A stretch of DNA of 40,362 nucleotides, taken from Pseudomonadota bacterium. GTDB taxonomy: Bacteria; Pseudomonadota; Gammaproteobacteria; Steroidobacterales; Steroidobacteraceae. Shown in pieces: positions 1 through 9,003 of this stretch. The position numbers and the translations under genes were made by a program. The notes below the pieces were generated by a model that worked only from the letters and a program-made list of their open reading frames with translations, was not told the DNA's origin and did no database searches. Numbering within the stretch: the first letter of the stretch is position 1; the number at the start of each line of letters is the position of its first letter. Location: NCBI GenBank assembly GCA_003242685.1, contig QGVD01000027.1, forward strand, positions 1-40,362, given 5' to 3'.

Positions 1-1180
1 TGTTCTCTTCCATGATCTGCCGGATGGAGTCCGGCAGGAACGCGTTGTCACGGTAGATCGTCGCGGCCCACGTGCCGAACTGGGCGCCTGCCGGCGGCGA
101 GAGATACGAGGTCTCGTTGTAGCCGTAGAGGCCCTGCACGAAGGCGCTCACGTTGTCGTTGACCTCGAAGGTGAGGTGCGTGAACGCGCTGCCGCGGGTC
201 ACATCGGGGGTGAAGTAGTTGAACCAGGCCGGATCGACGCCGTCGCCGCCGGATTGCGAGGCACTGGTCGCGTCGCTGCCGCTGACGAACGGCGCGGGAA
301 CACCGCCGGGCAGGAACTGGATGTTGGCCAGAGGTCCGGTGGTGTTCAGGATGAGCCCGCCCGTCGTGTACTGACGCGAGCGGACGTTCGGGCGTGTCAG
401 GCGCGCCGGCTCGCCCGGCTGCCCGGCCCGCGGATTCGGAATCACGCCCCAGCTCTGGAACCAGTCACGGTCCGTGATGTCCTTGATGGCCTGCGCGTCA
501 TAGAAGTCGACGGCGCCGATCACGTGCATGCGCTCGCCGATGGGCATGCCTCCGGCGAGAGAGACGCTGTAGTTCTCGTTGTCTCCGATCTCGGTGATGC
601 CGCCCCGGATGTCCGACTTGAAGCCCGTGAAGTCGGTGTCGAGCAGAAAGTTGACGACACCGCTCACGGCGTCGGAACCGTAGGCCGCGGACGCGCCGCC
701 GGTGACGACCTCGACGCGTTGCACCAGGGACTGCGGCAGGAGATTCACGTCGAGCGTCCCGCGGCGGGAGGAGGGAACCACGCGTCTGCCGTCGAGCAGG
801 ACGAGCGTCCGGTTCTGGCCCACGCCGCGCAGATTGAGGATGCTGGCACCGGAGGCGCCGGTCCATCCCGATGCCGGAGCGCCTTCAGGAACCGCGCTGT
901 TGATGAACTGCGGCAGCTGTGTGACGGCCGCGCCGAGCGTGGTCGGTGCGAGCACCTGCAGGTCGTCCATCGAGAGCGCCGTCACCGGCGTCGGCGTCGT
1001 CATGCCGTCGCGCTGGATGCGCGAGCCCGTCACCTGCACCTCCTCGAGCGGCCCGGTGCCGATGTCCGCAGCCGGCGAGCTGCCGGCAGTCTGGGCGAGC
1101 GCGGCGCCTGCGACGCCGAGCGACGCCGCGGCGGTCCTGAGAATGCTGGCAACTGCGCGTGAGACTCTTGTCGTTTTCAT
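1..1180 (-). CDS. TonB-dependent outer-membrane receptor, N-terminal part (cut by window edge)
   Basis: This gene starts at ATG 1180 on the minus strand and runs off the window at base 1, so about 393 N-terminal residues are visible. A signal peptide of about 30 residues ends in GAALAQ. It is followed by a TonB-box-like stretch (EEVQVTGSRI) and a complete plug domain with the usual landmarks: LNLRGVG, LVLLDGRR, IEVV-like RVEVVTGGASAAYGSDAVSGVVN. After that the beginning of the beta-barrel is seen. Such receptors import large or scarce substrates through the outer membrane using TonB/ExbBD energy. A strong purine-rich ribosome site (GAGGGAGGGGG) lies just upstream. It is only 51 nt downstream of the ankyrin gene of cassette 1 and on the same strand, so it is probably cotranscribed and may bring in the substrate of that cassette. 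The substrate cannot be read from this part. Confidence 0.93.
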   Translation of the reverse strand, partial: MKTTRVSRAVASILRTAAASLGVAGAALAQTAGSSPAADIGTGPLEEVQVTGSRIQRDGMTTPTPVTALSMDDLQVLAPTTLGAAVTQLPQFINSAVPEGAPASGWTGASGASILNLRGVGQNRTLVLLDGRRVVPSSRRGTLDVNLLPQSLVQRVEVVTGGASAAYGSDAVSGVVNFLLDTDFTGFKSDIRGGITEIGDNENYSVSLAGGMPIGERMHVIGAVDFYDAQAIKDITDRDWFQSWGVIPNPRAGQPGEPARLTRPNVRSRQYTTGGLILNTTGPLANIQFLPGGVPAPFVSGSDATSASQSGGDGVDPAWFNYFTPDVTRGSAFTHLTFEVNDNVSAFVQGLYGYNETSYLSPPAGAQFGTWAATIYRDNAFLPDSIRQIMEEN

Positions 1181-1231
1181 CTTCCCCCTCCCTCAAGTCG
1201 TGGCGTGTGATGCCGCAGAGATGAATTCGCG

Positions 1232-2791
1232 CTAGCCGCTGCGGTCCGGACCGGCCGCCGTGCGTCTCTCGCGCAGCAGCCGCTCGAGCAGCGCGATGGT
1301 TTCCGGCTTGGCTTCGGGCGGATGCGTCGCGAGGAACACACCCTTCGCCCAGGTGAGCGGCGTGCGCCCGTGCTTGTCCGGGATGTCGAGCGCGGCGCCC
1401 TTTTCTGCCAGGAATTCGATGATTTCGTTCGATCCGCGATTCGCGGCGCCGTGAATCGCGGCGAGCCCCATGGAGTTGACCGCGTTGACGTCGTTGCCGA
1501 GCTCCCACGCGAGCTTCACGGCTTCGAGCAGCGCTTCGGGGCCTTCGTCGTACGTCTGTGCGACCACCCAGTTGATGCCGGCCGCCGCCATGAGCGGCGT
1601 CGTGCCGCCGTACGTCGGGATGTTCGGATCGGCGCCATACTCGAGGAGCAGTCGCATGACGGTGACGTCTCCGGCGAGCGCGGCGCGCAGGAACGGCGTC
1701 TGTCCGGTGAAATCCACCCAGGAAAGCGAGCCGAGGCGGGTGATCCAGCGCCGCTGTGGCGGATATTCCTTCGTGCGGACATTCGGGTTCGCGCCTTTCT
1801 CGAGCAGCAGCCGGATCAGCTCGAGCGCCTTGGGGCGGTCCACACCGTTGTCACGGGTCGGACCCGGCACGTCGAGATTGCGCACGTCGACCGCGGCCCA
1901 GAGCGGCGTCTGGCCGTACCAGTCCATCGCGTTGACGTTCGCACCGCGCTCGACGAGAAGCCGGGCCACGTCGAGCCGCTCGTTGAGGATCGCCATGAGG
2001 AGCGGTGTCACGCCGTCCGCATCCGCCTGCTCGATGTTCGCGCCGGCGTCGAGCAGCACGCGCACGGTCTCCAGATGACCTTCACGTGCCGCATACAGCA
2101 GCGGCGTCTTGGCACCCGGGACGGGATCGCGCTCGCCGCGCTCGGGCCATCCGCCGCGGATGATCCCTTCGCCCTTGGAACCCGAGTTGGCGCTCGGCGG
2201 CCGGAATGCAGGAACCTCGCCGGTGCGCGTCTGCGCGTTGACGTCTGCACCGCGTCCGATGAGGAGCTGCACGATGGGGGTGTGCCCGAACCGCGCGGCG
2301 AGCATCAGCGGAGTCTGGTGGTACTCCGGATCGCGGTCGTCGACGCCCGCGCCTGCATCGAGGAGGAGACGTACGGCTTCGAGGCTGCCCGTGCGCGCGG
2401 CCATGATGAGGCAGGTCTCGCCCGTGGCGTCGCGGGAGTTCGGATCGGCGCCTGCACCGAGCAGCAGCCGGATCATCTCGACGTCGCCGTTGCCGATCGC
2501 GAGATGCAGGGGCCTCACGCCGTAGCGGTTCGCGAGATCCGGGTTGGCGCCCGCGCGCAGCAGGAGACGGGCGGTGTCGTGGTCCTCGATGCGCACGACC
2601 CAGTGCAGCGCCGGCGTTCCGTCGGCGCTGGGGGCGTCGAGGTCGTCGGCGGTGCGCAGCAGAGCGCGCACCGTCTGCATGTCGCGCCGCTTCGCCGCCT
2701 CGGCGAGGGGCGAGCCGCGCTGCTCTGCCGCTGCAACGGAGGCGAGCTGCGGCGCGAGGATCAGAGCGAGTGCCAGCAGCGCGCCGCGCAT
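1232..2791 (-). CDS. Exported ankyrin-repeat protein, cassette 1
   Basis: This is a 519-residue protein. ATG 2791 is chosen because it begins a clean Sec signal peptide (MRGALLALALILAPQ, ending near SVAAAEQ) and lies 4 nt after the stop of the DUF1552 gene; an in-frame start further upstream would overlap that gene. After the signal come ankyrin repeats almost end to end (for example DGTPALHWVV, YGVRPLHLAIGNG, TGETCLIMAARTG, KTPLLYAAREGH, YGQTPLWAAVD, TTPLMAAAG, LAAIHGAANRG). Several non-ankyrin loops are inserted, including a glycine/proline-rich one near residues 185-225 and another near 310-370. Ankyrin repeats bind proteins, so this is likely a periplasmic scaffold or partner of the DUF1552/DUF1592 proteins (inference). 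It lacks the CxxC pair found at the equivalent repeat in the other two ankyrin proteins of the window, having HLET there. Periplasmic ankyrin proteins are known, for example AnkB of Pseudomonas aeruginosa. Confidence 0.9.
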   Translation of the reverse strand: MRGALLALALILAPQLASVAAAEQRGSPLAEAAKRRDMQTVRALLRTADDLDAPSADGTPALHWVVRIEDHDTARLLLRAGANPDLANRYGVRPLHLAIGNGDVEMIRLLLGAGADPNSRDATGETCLIMAARTGSLEAVRLLLDAGAGVDDRDPEYHQTPLMLAARFGHTPIVQLLIGRGADVNAQTRTGEVPAFRPPSANSGSKGEGIIRGGWPERGERDPVPGAKTPLLYAAREGHLETVRVLLDAGANIEQADADGVTPLLMAILNERLDVARLLVERGANVNAMDWYGQTPLWAAVDVRNLDVPGPTRDNGVDRPKALELIRLLLEKGANPNVRTKEYPPQRRWITRLGSLSWVDFTGQTPFLRAALAGDVTVMRLLLEYGADPNIPTYGGTTPLMAAAGINWVVAQTYDEGPEALLEAVKLAWELGNDVNAVNSMGLAAIHGAANRGSNEIIEFLAEKGAALDIPDKHGRTPLTWAKGVFLATHPPEAKPETIALLERLLRERRTAAGPDRSG

Positions 2792-2795
2792 GCCC

Positions 2796-4124
2796 TCAGA
2801 TCTCCACCGTGCCGGTGCTGTCACCGAACGACTCCACGGGCACGTCGAGCTTGTGGAGCATCGAGAGCAGCAGATTCGAGAGCGGTGCGTTCTTCGCGGC
2901 GCGGATGTGACGTCCTCCCTTCACCCGGCCGCGGGCGTGTCCCGCGAGCAGGATGGGCAGAGGCTCGTGGTCGTGCTGATTGCTGTTGCTCATGCCGCTC
3001 CCGTACAGCACGAGACAGTGATCGAGCAGCGATCCGTCGCCGTCGGGCGTGTCGCGCAGCTTCGCGAGCAGATGGGTGAACGTGCGTACGTGATACTGGT
3101 TGAGCTTCGCGAGGCGGGCGATGTTCTCGGGGACGTTGGAGTGATGCGAGAGATTGTGGAACGGATCGCGCACGCCGCTCGCCGGATAGACCGCATTGCT
3201 CACTTCCTTGGCGAACATCAGCGTCGTGACGCGCGTGAGATCCGCCTGCCAGGCGAGCACCTGCAGGTCGAACATCAGCTTGATGTGCACGTCGAAATCG
3301 TCCGGAATGCCTGCCGGCGCGTCGGGAACCTCGAGCCCTTCGGGAATCTGTCTCCCCGCGAGCTGGATCCTCCGCTCGACTTCGCGGACGTCGTGCAGAT
3401 AGCGGTCGAGCCGCTCCCGGTCGCCGGCCGGCAGTGTGCGCTGGAGAGACGCGACGTCCTCGAGCACCGAGTCGAGGATGCTCTTCATCTGCGCGCGCCG
3501 CGCGGCGCGTTCCTCGGCGGTGCTGCCGTCGCCGAACAGGCGCTCGAACACGACCTGAGGGTTGTTCTCCATCGGGAGCGGAGCCTTCGGTGCCTGCCAC
3601 GAGATGGTGTTGCGATACGCGCAGGAGAGCCCGGTGCCGCAGCTGAGGCTCCCGTCCTCGATCGAGAGCTCCAGAGAGGGCAGCGGCGTGTCCTGACCGA
3701 TGTGCTTCGCGGCCACCTGGTCCGCGCTGATGCCGAGCTCGGCTTCCGCGCCCACTCCGGGCTTCGCGCCCGTGAGATAAACGGCGGATGAACGCGTGTG
3801 ATTCGCACCGGCCGAGGCGTCCTGCCCATAGGCGAGCGGCAGCGCGAGATCGCTGATCACGTTGACGTGGCTGCGGAAGGGCTCGAGCGGCTCCAGGATC
3901 TCGGGGAAGGTGAAATCGGTGCCTTCGGTCGCGGGTGTCCAGCGGCTCATCACCGCGCCATGAGGCACGTAGATGCACCCGAGGCGGACGGGAGGCGTTG
4001 CAGCCGCGGCGGCACGTGCGCGGCCGGCCGGGATCATCGATTCGAGCAGGGGCAGGGCGAGCACGGTGCCCGCGCCCCGTAGAAAAGTGCGGCGGGAGAG
4101 ATGGCGACCGGTGAGATAGTGCAT
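2796..4124 (-). CDS. Tat-exported DUF1552 (HXXSHH family) protein, cassette 1
   Basis: This 442-residue protein has a twin-arginine signal at the N-terminus (SRRTFLRGAG, then a hydrophobic stretch ending near ARAAAA), which implies export in folded form, often with a cofactor. The body matches the DUF1552 family: an early YVPHGAVMSRW stretch, a CGTGLSC cysteine pair before NTISW, the family-naming motif HNLSHH in FHNLSHHSNVP, and near the C-terminus YGSGMSNSNQHDHEPLP. The start at ATG 4124 has a GAGGG ribosome site 6 nt upstream. Its stop is 4 nt before the ankyrin gene, and its start is 47 nt after the VOC gene. The biochemical activity of the family is not known to me. The conserved histidines and aspartates suggest a metal-dependent hydrolase-like fold, but that is inference. 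It is the most divergent of the three DUF1552 proteins here. Confidence 0.92.
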   Translation of the reverse strand: MHYLTGRHLSRRTFLRGAGTVLALPLLESMIPAGRARAAAAATPPVRLGCIYVPHGAVMSRWTPATEGTDFTFPEILEPLEPFRSHVNVISDLALPLAYGQDASAGANHTRSSAVYLTGAKPGVGAEAELGISADQVAAKHIGQDTPLPSLELSIEDGSLSCGTGLSCAYRNTISWQAPKAPLPMENNPQVVFERLFGDGSTAEERAARRAQMKSILDSVLEDVASLQRTLPAGDRERLDRYLHDVREVERRIQLAGRQIPEGLEVPDAPAGIPDDFDVHIKLMFDLQVLAWQADLTRVTTLMFAKEVSNAVYPASGVRDPFHNLSHHSNVPENIARLAKLNQYHVRTFTHLLAKLRDTPDGDGSLLDHCLVLYGSGMSNSNQHDHEPLPILLAGHARGRVKGGRHIRAAKNAPLSNLLLSMLHKLDVPVESFGDSTGTVEI

Positions 4125-4171
4125 CGATTCCCTCCTTCTCTCGTGCGGCGTGATCTCGCGGAAACGATTCG

Positions 4172-5038
4172 CTAGACGGCAGCGAGCTCGATGCCGAGCC
4201 CCACGGGATCCCGGAAACGAAGCGTGTCGCCGGCGCTCTTCTCGACCTGCGCGCCGAGCCGCGTGAGCTCGCGGGCGACGAGCTCACGGTCGAAGCGCGC
4301 GACCTTCACGCGGATGCGATCGATGCGCGGCGCTTCGCCGCGCGGTGCGGCCTCGAGCACGAGGCGCGTGTTCACGATCTGGAAGAGCATCCGGTCGCGC
4401 TCGCGCTCCGCCTCGCGACCGAAGAACGTGCGGTAGAAGCCGGCCGACTTCTCGAGGTCGGAGACGAAGAGCGTCACCTGCTCGAGGCCGGAAGGACGCA
4501 CGAGCGCATCCGCTTCGACGATGCGTCCGGCCGGCTCCGTCGACTTCGCGAGGCCGCCGGGCACACCGAGAAGCTGGAGACCGATGCCGTCCGGATCGGG
4601 AATGATCCCGAAGCGGCCGGCGGGCAGACCCGCGGCCTCGAGCTCGCGGGCCATCGCAGCGGGGTCGTAGTCCTCGACGAGCGCGCAGAAGTGATCGAAG
4701 AACGCGCGCTGCGCGTTCGCGCGGCTGCCCAGCGCGATGTAGCCCGGATCGAGGGTCACGTAGTAGCGCAGCGGCGGCTCCTTCTCCTTGTAGAGGAACG
4801 GATTGAAGAGCTGCCCGTAGAAGCGGCCCGAAGCCGCGACATCGGGCACGACGGTGCCCATGTGCTCGAGCCCCGTGGTGCGCAGAGGCAGCTGCGAGCG
4901 CTCCGCCGGTGCGGACTGGGCGCGGCTCGTGTACGGCGCAAAAGAAGCCACGGCCGCGGCGCTCAACGCGCTCAGCGCCTCACGGCGCGTGAGTCGCCGG
5001 GCCGTGGTGGAGGTCTCCGTACTTTCGTTCTGGTTCAT
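4172..5038 (-). CDS. Tat-exported two-module VOC (glyoxalase-like) protein
   Basis: This is a 288-residue protein. The N-terminus holds a twin-arginine-type signal (RRLTRREALSAL followed by an alanine-rich hydrophobic stretch to SRAQSA), so it is probably exported folded. The rest is two VOC modules of about 115 residues each: the first begins LEHMGTVVPDV with FYGQLFNPF, the second LEQVTLFVSDLEKSAGFYRTFFG and ends FRDPVGLGIEL. VOC proteins usually use His/Glu ligands for a divalent metal. Here the first module keeps the leading His (residue 59) but has Gln in its last position (IGLQLLG), and the second has Gln in place of the leading His (LEQV) but keeps the last Glu. The two modules may together build one site. 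The ATG at 5038 overlaps the stop of the upstream DUF1592 gene (ATGA), implying translational coupling. No equivalent gene occurs in cassettes 2 or 3. The substrate is unknown. Confidence 0.88.
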   Translation of the reverse strand: MNQNESTETSTTARRLTRREALSALSAAAVASFAPYTSRAQSAPAERSQLPLRTTGLEHMGTVVPDVAASGRFYGQLFNPFLYKEKEPPLRYYVTLDPGYIALGSRANAQRAFFDHFCALVEDYDPAAMARELEAAGLPAGRFGIIPDPDGIGLQLLGVPGGLAKSTEPAGRIVEADALVRPSGLEQVTLFVSDLEKSAGFYRTFFGREAERERDRMLFQIVNTRLVLEAAPRGEAPRIDRIRVKVARFDRELVARELTRLGAQVEKSAGDTLRFRDPVGLGIELAAV

Positions 5039-7446
5039 TCGTTTGCCTGCCTCGAGCGGGTTTCTGACAGACTCGCCTGCAGCTCGCGGTGAGCCGGTGC
5101 CTGCGAGTCCCTGGGTGAGCTCTTCGTCCGCATCTGGAACGGCACGCTGCGCGCGATGCCGAGCACGATGGACGAGAAGCGGTAGTCGTTCGCGCGTGCC
5201 TCACGCAGGATGGTGCGCACCGCCGGCTGGTCGTAGTGCTCCAGATGCCTGCCGAGCGCGTAGGTGAGGAGCCGCTCGATCAGGCCGGTGACGAAGGATT
5301 CGGAACGGTCGAGGAGGGCGCGACGCAGGTCGTGGGGCCCGTCGAGCCGTGTGCCGTCGACGAGCGTGCCCGAAGCGTCGATGGGCACCTCGCCGTCGCG
5401 CTCGCGCCAGCGGCCGACGAGATCGAAGTTCTCCAGGGTGAAGCCGATCGGGTCCATGATCTCGTGGCACGACGCGCAGTTGGGATTCGCGCGGTGGATC
5501 TCGAGCCGCTCGCGCAGACTCGTGGGCCGCGCTGCGGTGTCCGGTTCGAGGTTGGTTTCCACGCCGGGCGGCGGCTGCGGGACGGGCGCTCCGAGAAGGT
5601 TCTCGACGATCCATGCGCCGCGGATGACGGGAGAGGTGCGGTCTCCGACGGACGTGACGGTCAGGATGCTGCCGTGCCCGAGCAGGCCGCGCCGCGGGCT
5701 GTCTTCCGGGAGCTGCACGCGGCGCATGTAGTCTCCGCGCACGCCGGTAATTCCGTAGTGGCGCGCGAGCCGCTCGTTGAGGAACGTGTAGTCGGCGTCG
5801 AGGAGCTCGAGGACGCTGCGGTCCTCGCGCATGATCGTCTCGAGCAGCAGCTCGGTCTCGCGCTCGAACGCGCGGCGCAGGTTCTCGTCGAACTCGCGGT
5901 CGTCCGGCTGCGCATCGCGAAGCTGACGGAGCTGCAGCCACTGGCCGGCGAAGTTCTCGACGAGAGCGGATGCGCGCGGATCGGCGAGCATGCGCCGCAC
6001 CTGCCGCTCGAGCTCGCGTGCATCGCCGAGCGCACCGCGGCTCGCGACTTCCAGCAGCTCGTCGTCGGGGATGCTGCTCCAGAGGAAGAACGAGAGACGC
6101 GAGGCGAGCTCGAGATCGCTGATCCTGTAGATCGCTCCCGGCGCGAGGTCCGCGGGCTCTTCTTCGATCCGGTACAGGAAGCGCGGATCGGCGAGCAGCC
6201 GGGCGATGCCGTGCTGAATGCCTGTCTCGAAGTCTCCGCTGCGTCGCCCCGCTTCGTAGAACCGCATCAGCGTCTCGACCGCCGGATCGTTCTCGCCGAG
6301 CGGACGGCGGAAGGCCTTCGTCGCGAGCCGGGAGAGAATCCGCCGCGCGCACGGTGCCTCGTCGGACTCGGACTCCGGTCGGCAGACGAATATGGCCCTG
6401 CGGCTCGGCGTGTCGCCCGGTCCCGTGGCATCGAACGGTCCGGTGATCACGACGCTCTCGATGTCGTCACGGCGCGGCATCGCGCGCGCGTAAAGATCGT
6501 CGACGCCTTGCCAGCGACGCCGGTCGACGAGCGCGACGGTGATGGTCTGTGGACCCGCCGGCACGCGCAGCCTGAACTTGCGCGGATCGGGAACGGAGAC
6601 GGGTGCACCGTTCAGCGTGATGTCGATCGCCGGGGGCGGGCCACCTGCCGGACCGGAGAAGCGGAAACCGCTGCCGGCACTGATACGGAACTCGTACTCG
6701 GCGTCGAGCGGAAAGTTGTGTGTGAAGAGAATTCCGCCGCGCGTTCCGAGGGGCAGACCGTCGATGTGACGGTCCTGAGAGAGATCCCGCGGCACCTCGT
6801 ACGTCACTGTGACAGGTGCCATCGCAGGATCACCGACGGCCCCCCGGCTGATCTTCATCGCGGCGGCGACGTATGCCTGGATCAGCGTCGGCGAGACGCT
6901 CAGCACGTCGGCGATGTTGTCGAAGCCCTGGGCGGCGTCGTCTTCCGGCAGGAGCGTCGAGACATCCACCTCGTAGGCGAGGAGATCGCGGATCGCGTTC
7001 GCGTACTCGGTGCGATTGAGGCGATGCAGCGACTTGCTGCCGGGATTGGGATGCGTGACAGCGGCTGCGTCGAGCTGGGTCTCGAGGCTTTCGGCGAACG
7101 CGTCGAGCACCGCCCGCGGCGGTCGCGGCTTGCCGGCGGGGGGCATCATGCCCGTGCGGATCTTGCGGACCGTCTTTTCCCAGACCGGCGCATCCGCGGC
7201 GACGGAGTCGAGCGTCAGTGTGTCGAACGCAACACCACCGGCCCAGTCCTCCGCGTTGTGGCATTCGAGGCAGTACCGGTCGAGGAGGGCGGAATGCCCC
7301 TGAGAATGCCCGGTCGAGCGAGGTGCGGGCCGTTCAGATGCCGCCGCGCCGGTCTGTGGCGGAAGCTGGGCACTGGCGGCGCCGCAGGCCGTCGTCGCCA
7401 GGGCGATCAGCATCCGAGCGATCGTGGCGGTCAGCGCATCGCGCAT
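5035..7446 (-). CDS. Exported di-haem-motif DUF1592-family protein (PSCyt/PSD architecture), cassette 1
   Basis: This 803-residue protein has a signal peptide at residues 1-27 (ending GAASAQ). The domain order, recognised by motif, is: PSCyt1-like cytochrome segment with haem motif C59-L-E-C62-H63 (YCLECHNAEDWAGG); PSD3/DUF1587 around LHRLNRTEYANAIRDLL; a beta-rich stretch (HIDGLPLGTRGG to VALVDRR) reminiscent of a binding module; PSD5/DUF1595 (RLATKAFRRPL); PSD4/DUF1592 (LSFFLWSSIPDDELL, FAGQWLQL); PSCyt3/DUF1588 (NRTSPV-like DRTSPVIRGAW, with C657-A-S-C660-H661); and PSD2/DUF1585 (LLTYALGRHLEHYD). Two covalent c-type haems in the periplasm are predicted. It is the first gene of a minus-strand operon with VOC, DUF1552, ankyrin and TonB receptor genes. 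The family was first defined in planctomycetes and its function is unsettled; a redox role is inferred from the haem motifs. Confidence 0.93.
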   Translation of the reverse strand: MRDALTATIARMLIALATTACGAASAQLPPQTGAAASERPAPRSTGHSQGHSALLDRYCLECHNAEDWAGGVAFDTLTLDSVAADAPVWEKTVRKIRTGMMPPAGKPRPPRAVLDAFAESLETQLDAAAVTHPNPGSKSLHRLNRTEYANAIRDLLAYEVDVSTLLPEDDAAQGFDNIADVLSVSPTLIQAYVAAAMKISRGAVGDPAMAPVTVTYEVPRDLSQDRHIDGLPLGTRGGILFTHNFPLDAEYEFRISAGSGFRFSGPAGGPPPAIDITLNGAPVSVPDPRKFRLRVPAGPQTITVALVDRRRWQGVDDLYARAMPRRDDIESVVITGPFDATGPGDTPSRRAIFVCRPESESDEAPCARRILSRLATKAFRRPLGENDPAVETLMRFYEAGRRSGDFETGIQHGIARLLADPRFLYRIEEEPADLAPGAIYRISDLELASRLSFFLWSSIPDDELLEVASRGALGDARELERQVRRMLADPRASALVENFAGQWLQLRQLRDAQPDDREFDENLRRAFERETELLLETIMREDRSVLELLDADYTFLNERLARHYGITGVRGDYMRRVQLPEDSPRRGLLGHGSILTVTSVGDRTSPVIRGAWIVENLLGAPVPQPPPGVETNLEPDTAARPTSLRERLEIHRANPNCASCHEIMDPIGFTLENFDLVGRWRERDGEVPIDASGTLVDGTRLDGPHDLRRALLDRSESFVTGLIERLLTYALGRHLEHYDQPAVRTILREARANDYRFSSIVLGIARSVPFQMRTKSSPRDSQAPAHRELQASLSETRSRQANE

Positions 7447-7703
7447 GGGTGAACGGGGTGCCTCCGTGAGTGCCCGCGAGCCGCGGGCCGGCGAACCCGG
7501 CTAGCTAGTTACCGATGCGTGCAGTCTGGAAGTGCGAAACGGTTATTAAGGAGCCCGCCGATCGTTAGTAACGCACTTCTAACGGAGCACGGCCGGGCGT
7601 TCCCCCGACCGGCCGCCTCTGGCCGCGCATTGCGGCGCGACGCGTAGCGGGCTAATAATTCAATCGCTTGGGCGCTGGGAGGGGTCCATCGGATCGTCCG
7701 ATC
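7447..7703. promoter_or_regulatory. Divergent intergenic region with imperfect inverted repeat
   Basis: This 257-nt region lies between the start of cassette 1 (minus strand) and the start of the membrane regulator (plus strand), so it must hold both promoters. It contains an inverted repeat: AAGTGCG at 7530-7536 pairs exactly with CGCACTT at 7572-7578. Inside it, GTTATTAA (about 7542-7549) pairs with TTAGTAAC (7565-7572) with one mismatch. The left copy has six extra bases between the two blocks. The stretch is noticeably more AT-rich than the surrounding genes. An operator for the adjacent regulator is the simplest reading, but this is inference. Confidence 0.5.
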
Positions 7704-8996
7704 ATGGACAGCGTCGATTCCGAATCAATCCGGCGGCATCTGGACGCACTGCTTGCGTCGGATGCGCTCGGCAAGTCCGAGAGCTGCCGCAGGCTCCTCG
7801 CCTATCTCGCGGAACGCGCACTCCGCGGTGAGGCGCCCAAGGAGATCGAGATCGCGATCGATGTCTTCGGCAAGGATGCGAGTTTCAACGGAGCCGAAGA
7901 CTCACTCGTACGCGTCGCCGCCCGCACGCTGCGACAGAAGCTCCTGGAGTACTACGCGGGGCCCGGCCGCAACGACGCCATTCACTTCGTGATCCCGAAG
8001 GGTGGCTACCGTCTGATCGCCGTTCCGCGTCCGGACAGCGCACCTGTTGCGCCGGGCCCACGGCCGGACGTCGCGCAGCCGGGGGCAGGAAGGTGGATCA
8101 CCATCGGCGCGCTTGCGCTGCTCGCCGCTTCGATCCTGCTGAACGTGCATCTGTGGCAGAGCGGTCGCGCCCCGCCGGAGCCCGGCTCGGCGCAGGTCGT
8201 GGCGAGCCGGGTCTGGGCTGACATCTACGCCAGCGATCGTCCGCTCATCCTGGTGCTCGGCGACGCGTTCATGTTCACGCAGCGCGATCCGGTGACCGGA
8301 CGCGAAGTGACGGTGCGCGATACGCGGATCAACTCGAGCGAAGAGCTGCGGGCATTCCTGGCGAGCAATCCGTCGCTCGCCGCGGAGCGCGGCCAGCGCT
8401 ACGTGTCGTACTTCACCAAGAGCACCGTGGTCGGTATGGCGTCGATCCTGCGGATCCTCGACCGTCCCGACCGGCAGATCGAGGTGAGAGTGCACGACGA
8501 GCTGCGGGCCGAGGACCTGAGCAACAACGACATCATCTACATCGGCCCCTTCGTGCGGCTCGGACCTCTGGTCGGCCATTACGTCCACCAGTCGCGCTAC
8601 CGCTACGACACCGAGGAACGCAGCATCACCGACCTGGTGACGAAGGCTTCGTATCTTCCCGCGGGCGAGCTGCGCGATCACCGCAAGGACTACGGCCTCA
8701 TCGCCAAGTTCCAGGGGCCGAACGGCAATCACATCATGATCTTCACCGCCGTAGCCCGGAACGCGGGCCTGCAGCAGATCGTGCGAACGCTGACCGCGCC
8801 CGAGAGTCTCGCGGAGTTCGAGGAGCTGCTGAGCACGAAACTCGGACGCTCCGCACCTTCGTCGTTCGAGGCGCTCGTCGCGGTCACGGGATTCCGCAGC
8901 ACCGATCTCGGCGCGGAAGTCGTCGACGTCAATGCGCTTGCGCCGTCGCAGTCGGCGCTGCATGCGACGCTCGCGCCGGCGTCTGCCGTGCAGTAA
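7704..8996 (+). CDS. Membrane-anchored winged-helix-like transcriptional regulator
   Basis: This protein has about 430 residues if started at ATG 7704; an in-frame TTG at 7668 would add 12 residues without obvious signal. Residues 1-110 resemble the N-terminal domain of acidobacterial and proteobacterial one-component regulators: SCRRLLAYLAERAL, then a 'DVFGKDASFN...DSLVRVAARTLRQKLLEYY' pattern and IPKGGYRLIAVP, which resembles a winged-helix wing. One transmembrane helix follows at about residues 131-151 (ITIGALALLAASILLN). The remaining 280 residues should be periplasmic, including NNDIIYIGPFVRLGPL. This layout is like ToxR/CadC: an outside sensor coupled directly to a DNA-binding domain inside. 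It is divergent from cassette 1 and probably controls it (inference). The ligand is unknown. Confidence 0.72.
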   Translation: MDSVDSESIRRHLDALLASDALGKSESCRRLLAYLAERALRGEAPKEIEIAIDVFGKDASFNGAEDSLVRVAARTLRQKLLEYYAGPGRNDAIHFVIPKGGYRLIAVPRPDSAPVAPGPRPDVAQPGAGRWITIGALALLAASILLNVHLWQSGRAPPEPGSAQVVASRVWADIYASDRPLILVLGDAFMFTQRDPVTGREVTVRDTRINSSEELRAFLASNPSLAAERGQRYVSYFTKSTVVGMASILRILDRPDRQIEVRVHDELRAEDLSNNDIIYIGPFVRLGPLVGHYVHQSRYRYDTEERSITDLVTKASYLPAGELRDHRKDYGLIAKFQGPNGNHIMIFTAVARNAGLQQIVRTLTAPESLAEFEELLSTKLGRSAPSSFEALVAVTGFRSTDLGAEVVDVNALAPSQSALHATLAPASAVQ

Positions 8997-9003
8997 GGAA
9001 GGA

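Noticed and set aside
5035..7446. DUF1592 protein as a classical di-haem cytochrome c peroxidase
   Set aside because: It has two CxxCH motifs but they lie about 600 residues apart in a PSCyt/PSD architecture, unlike the compact peroxidase fold.
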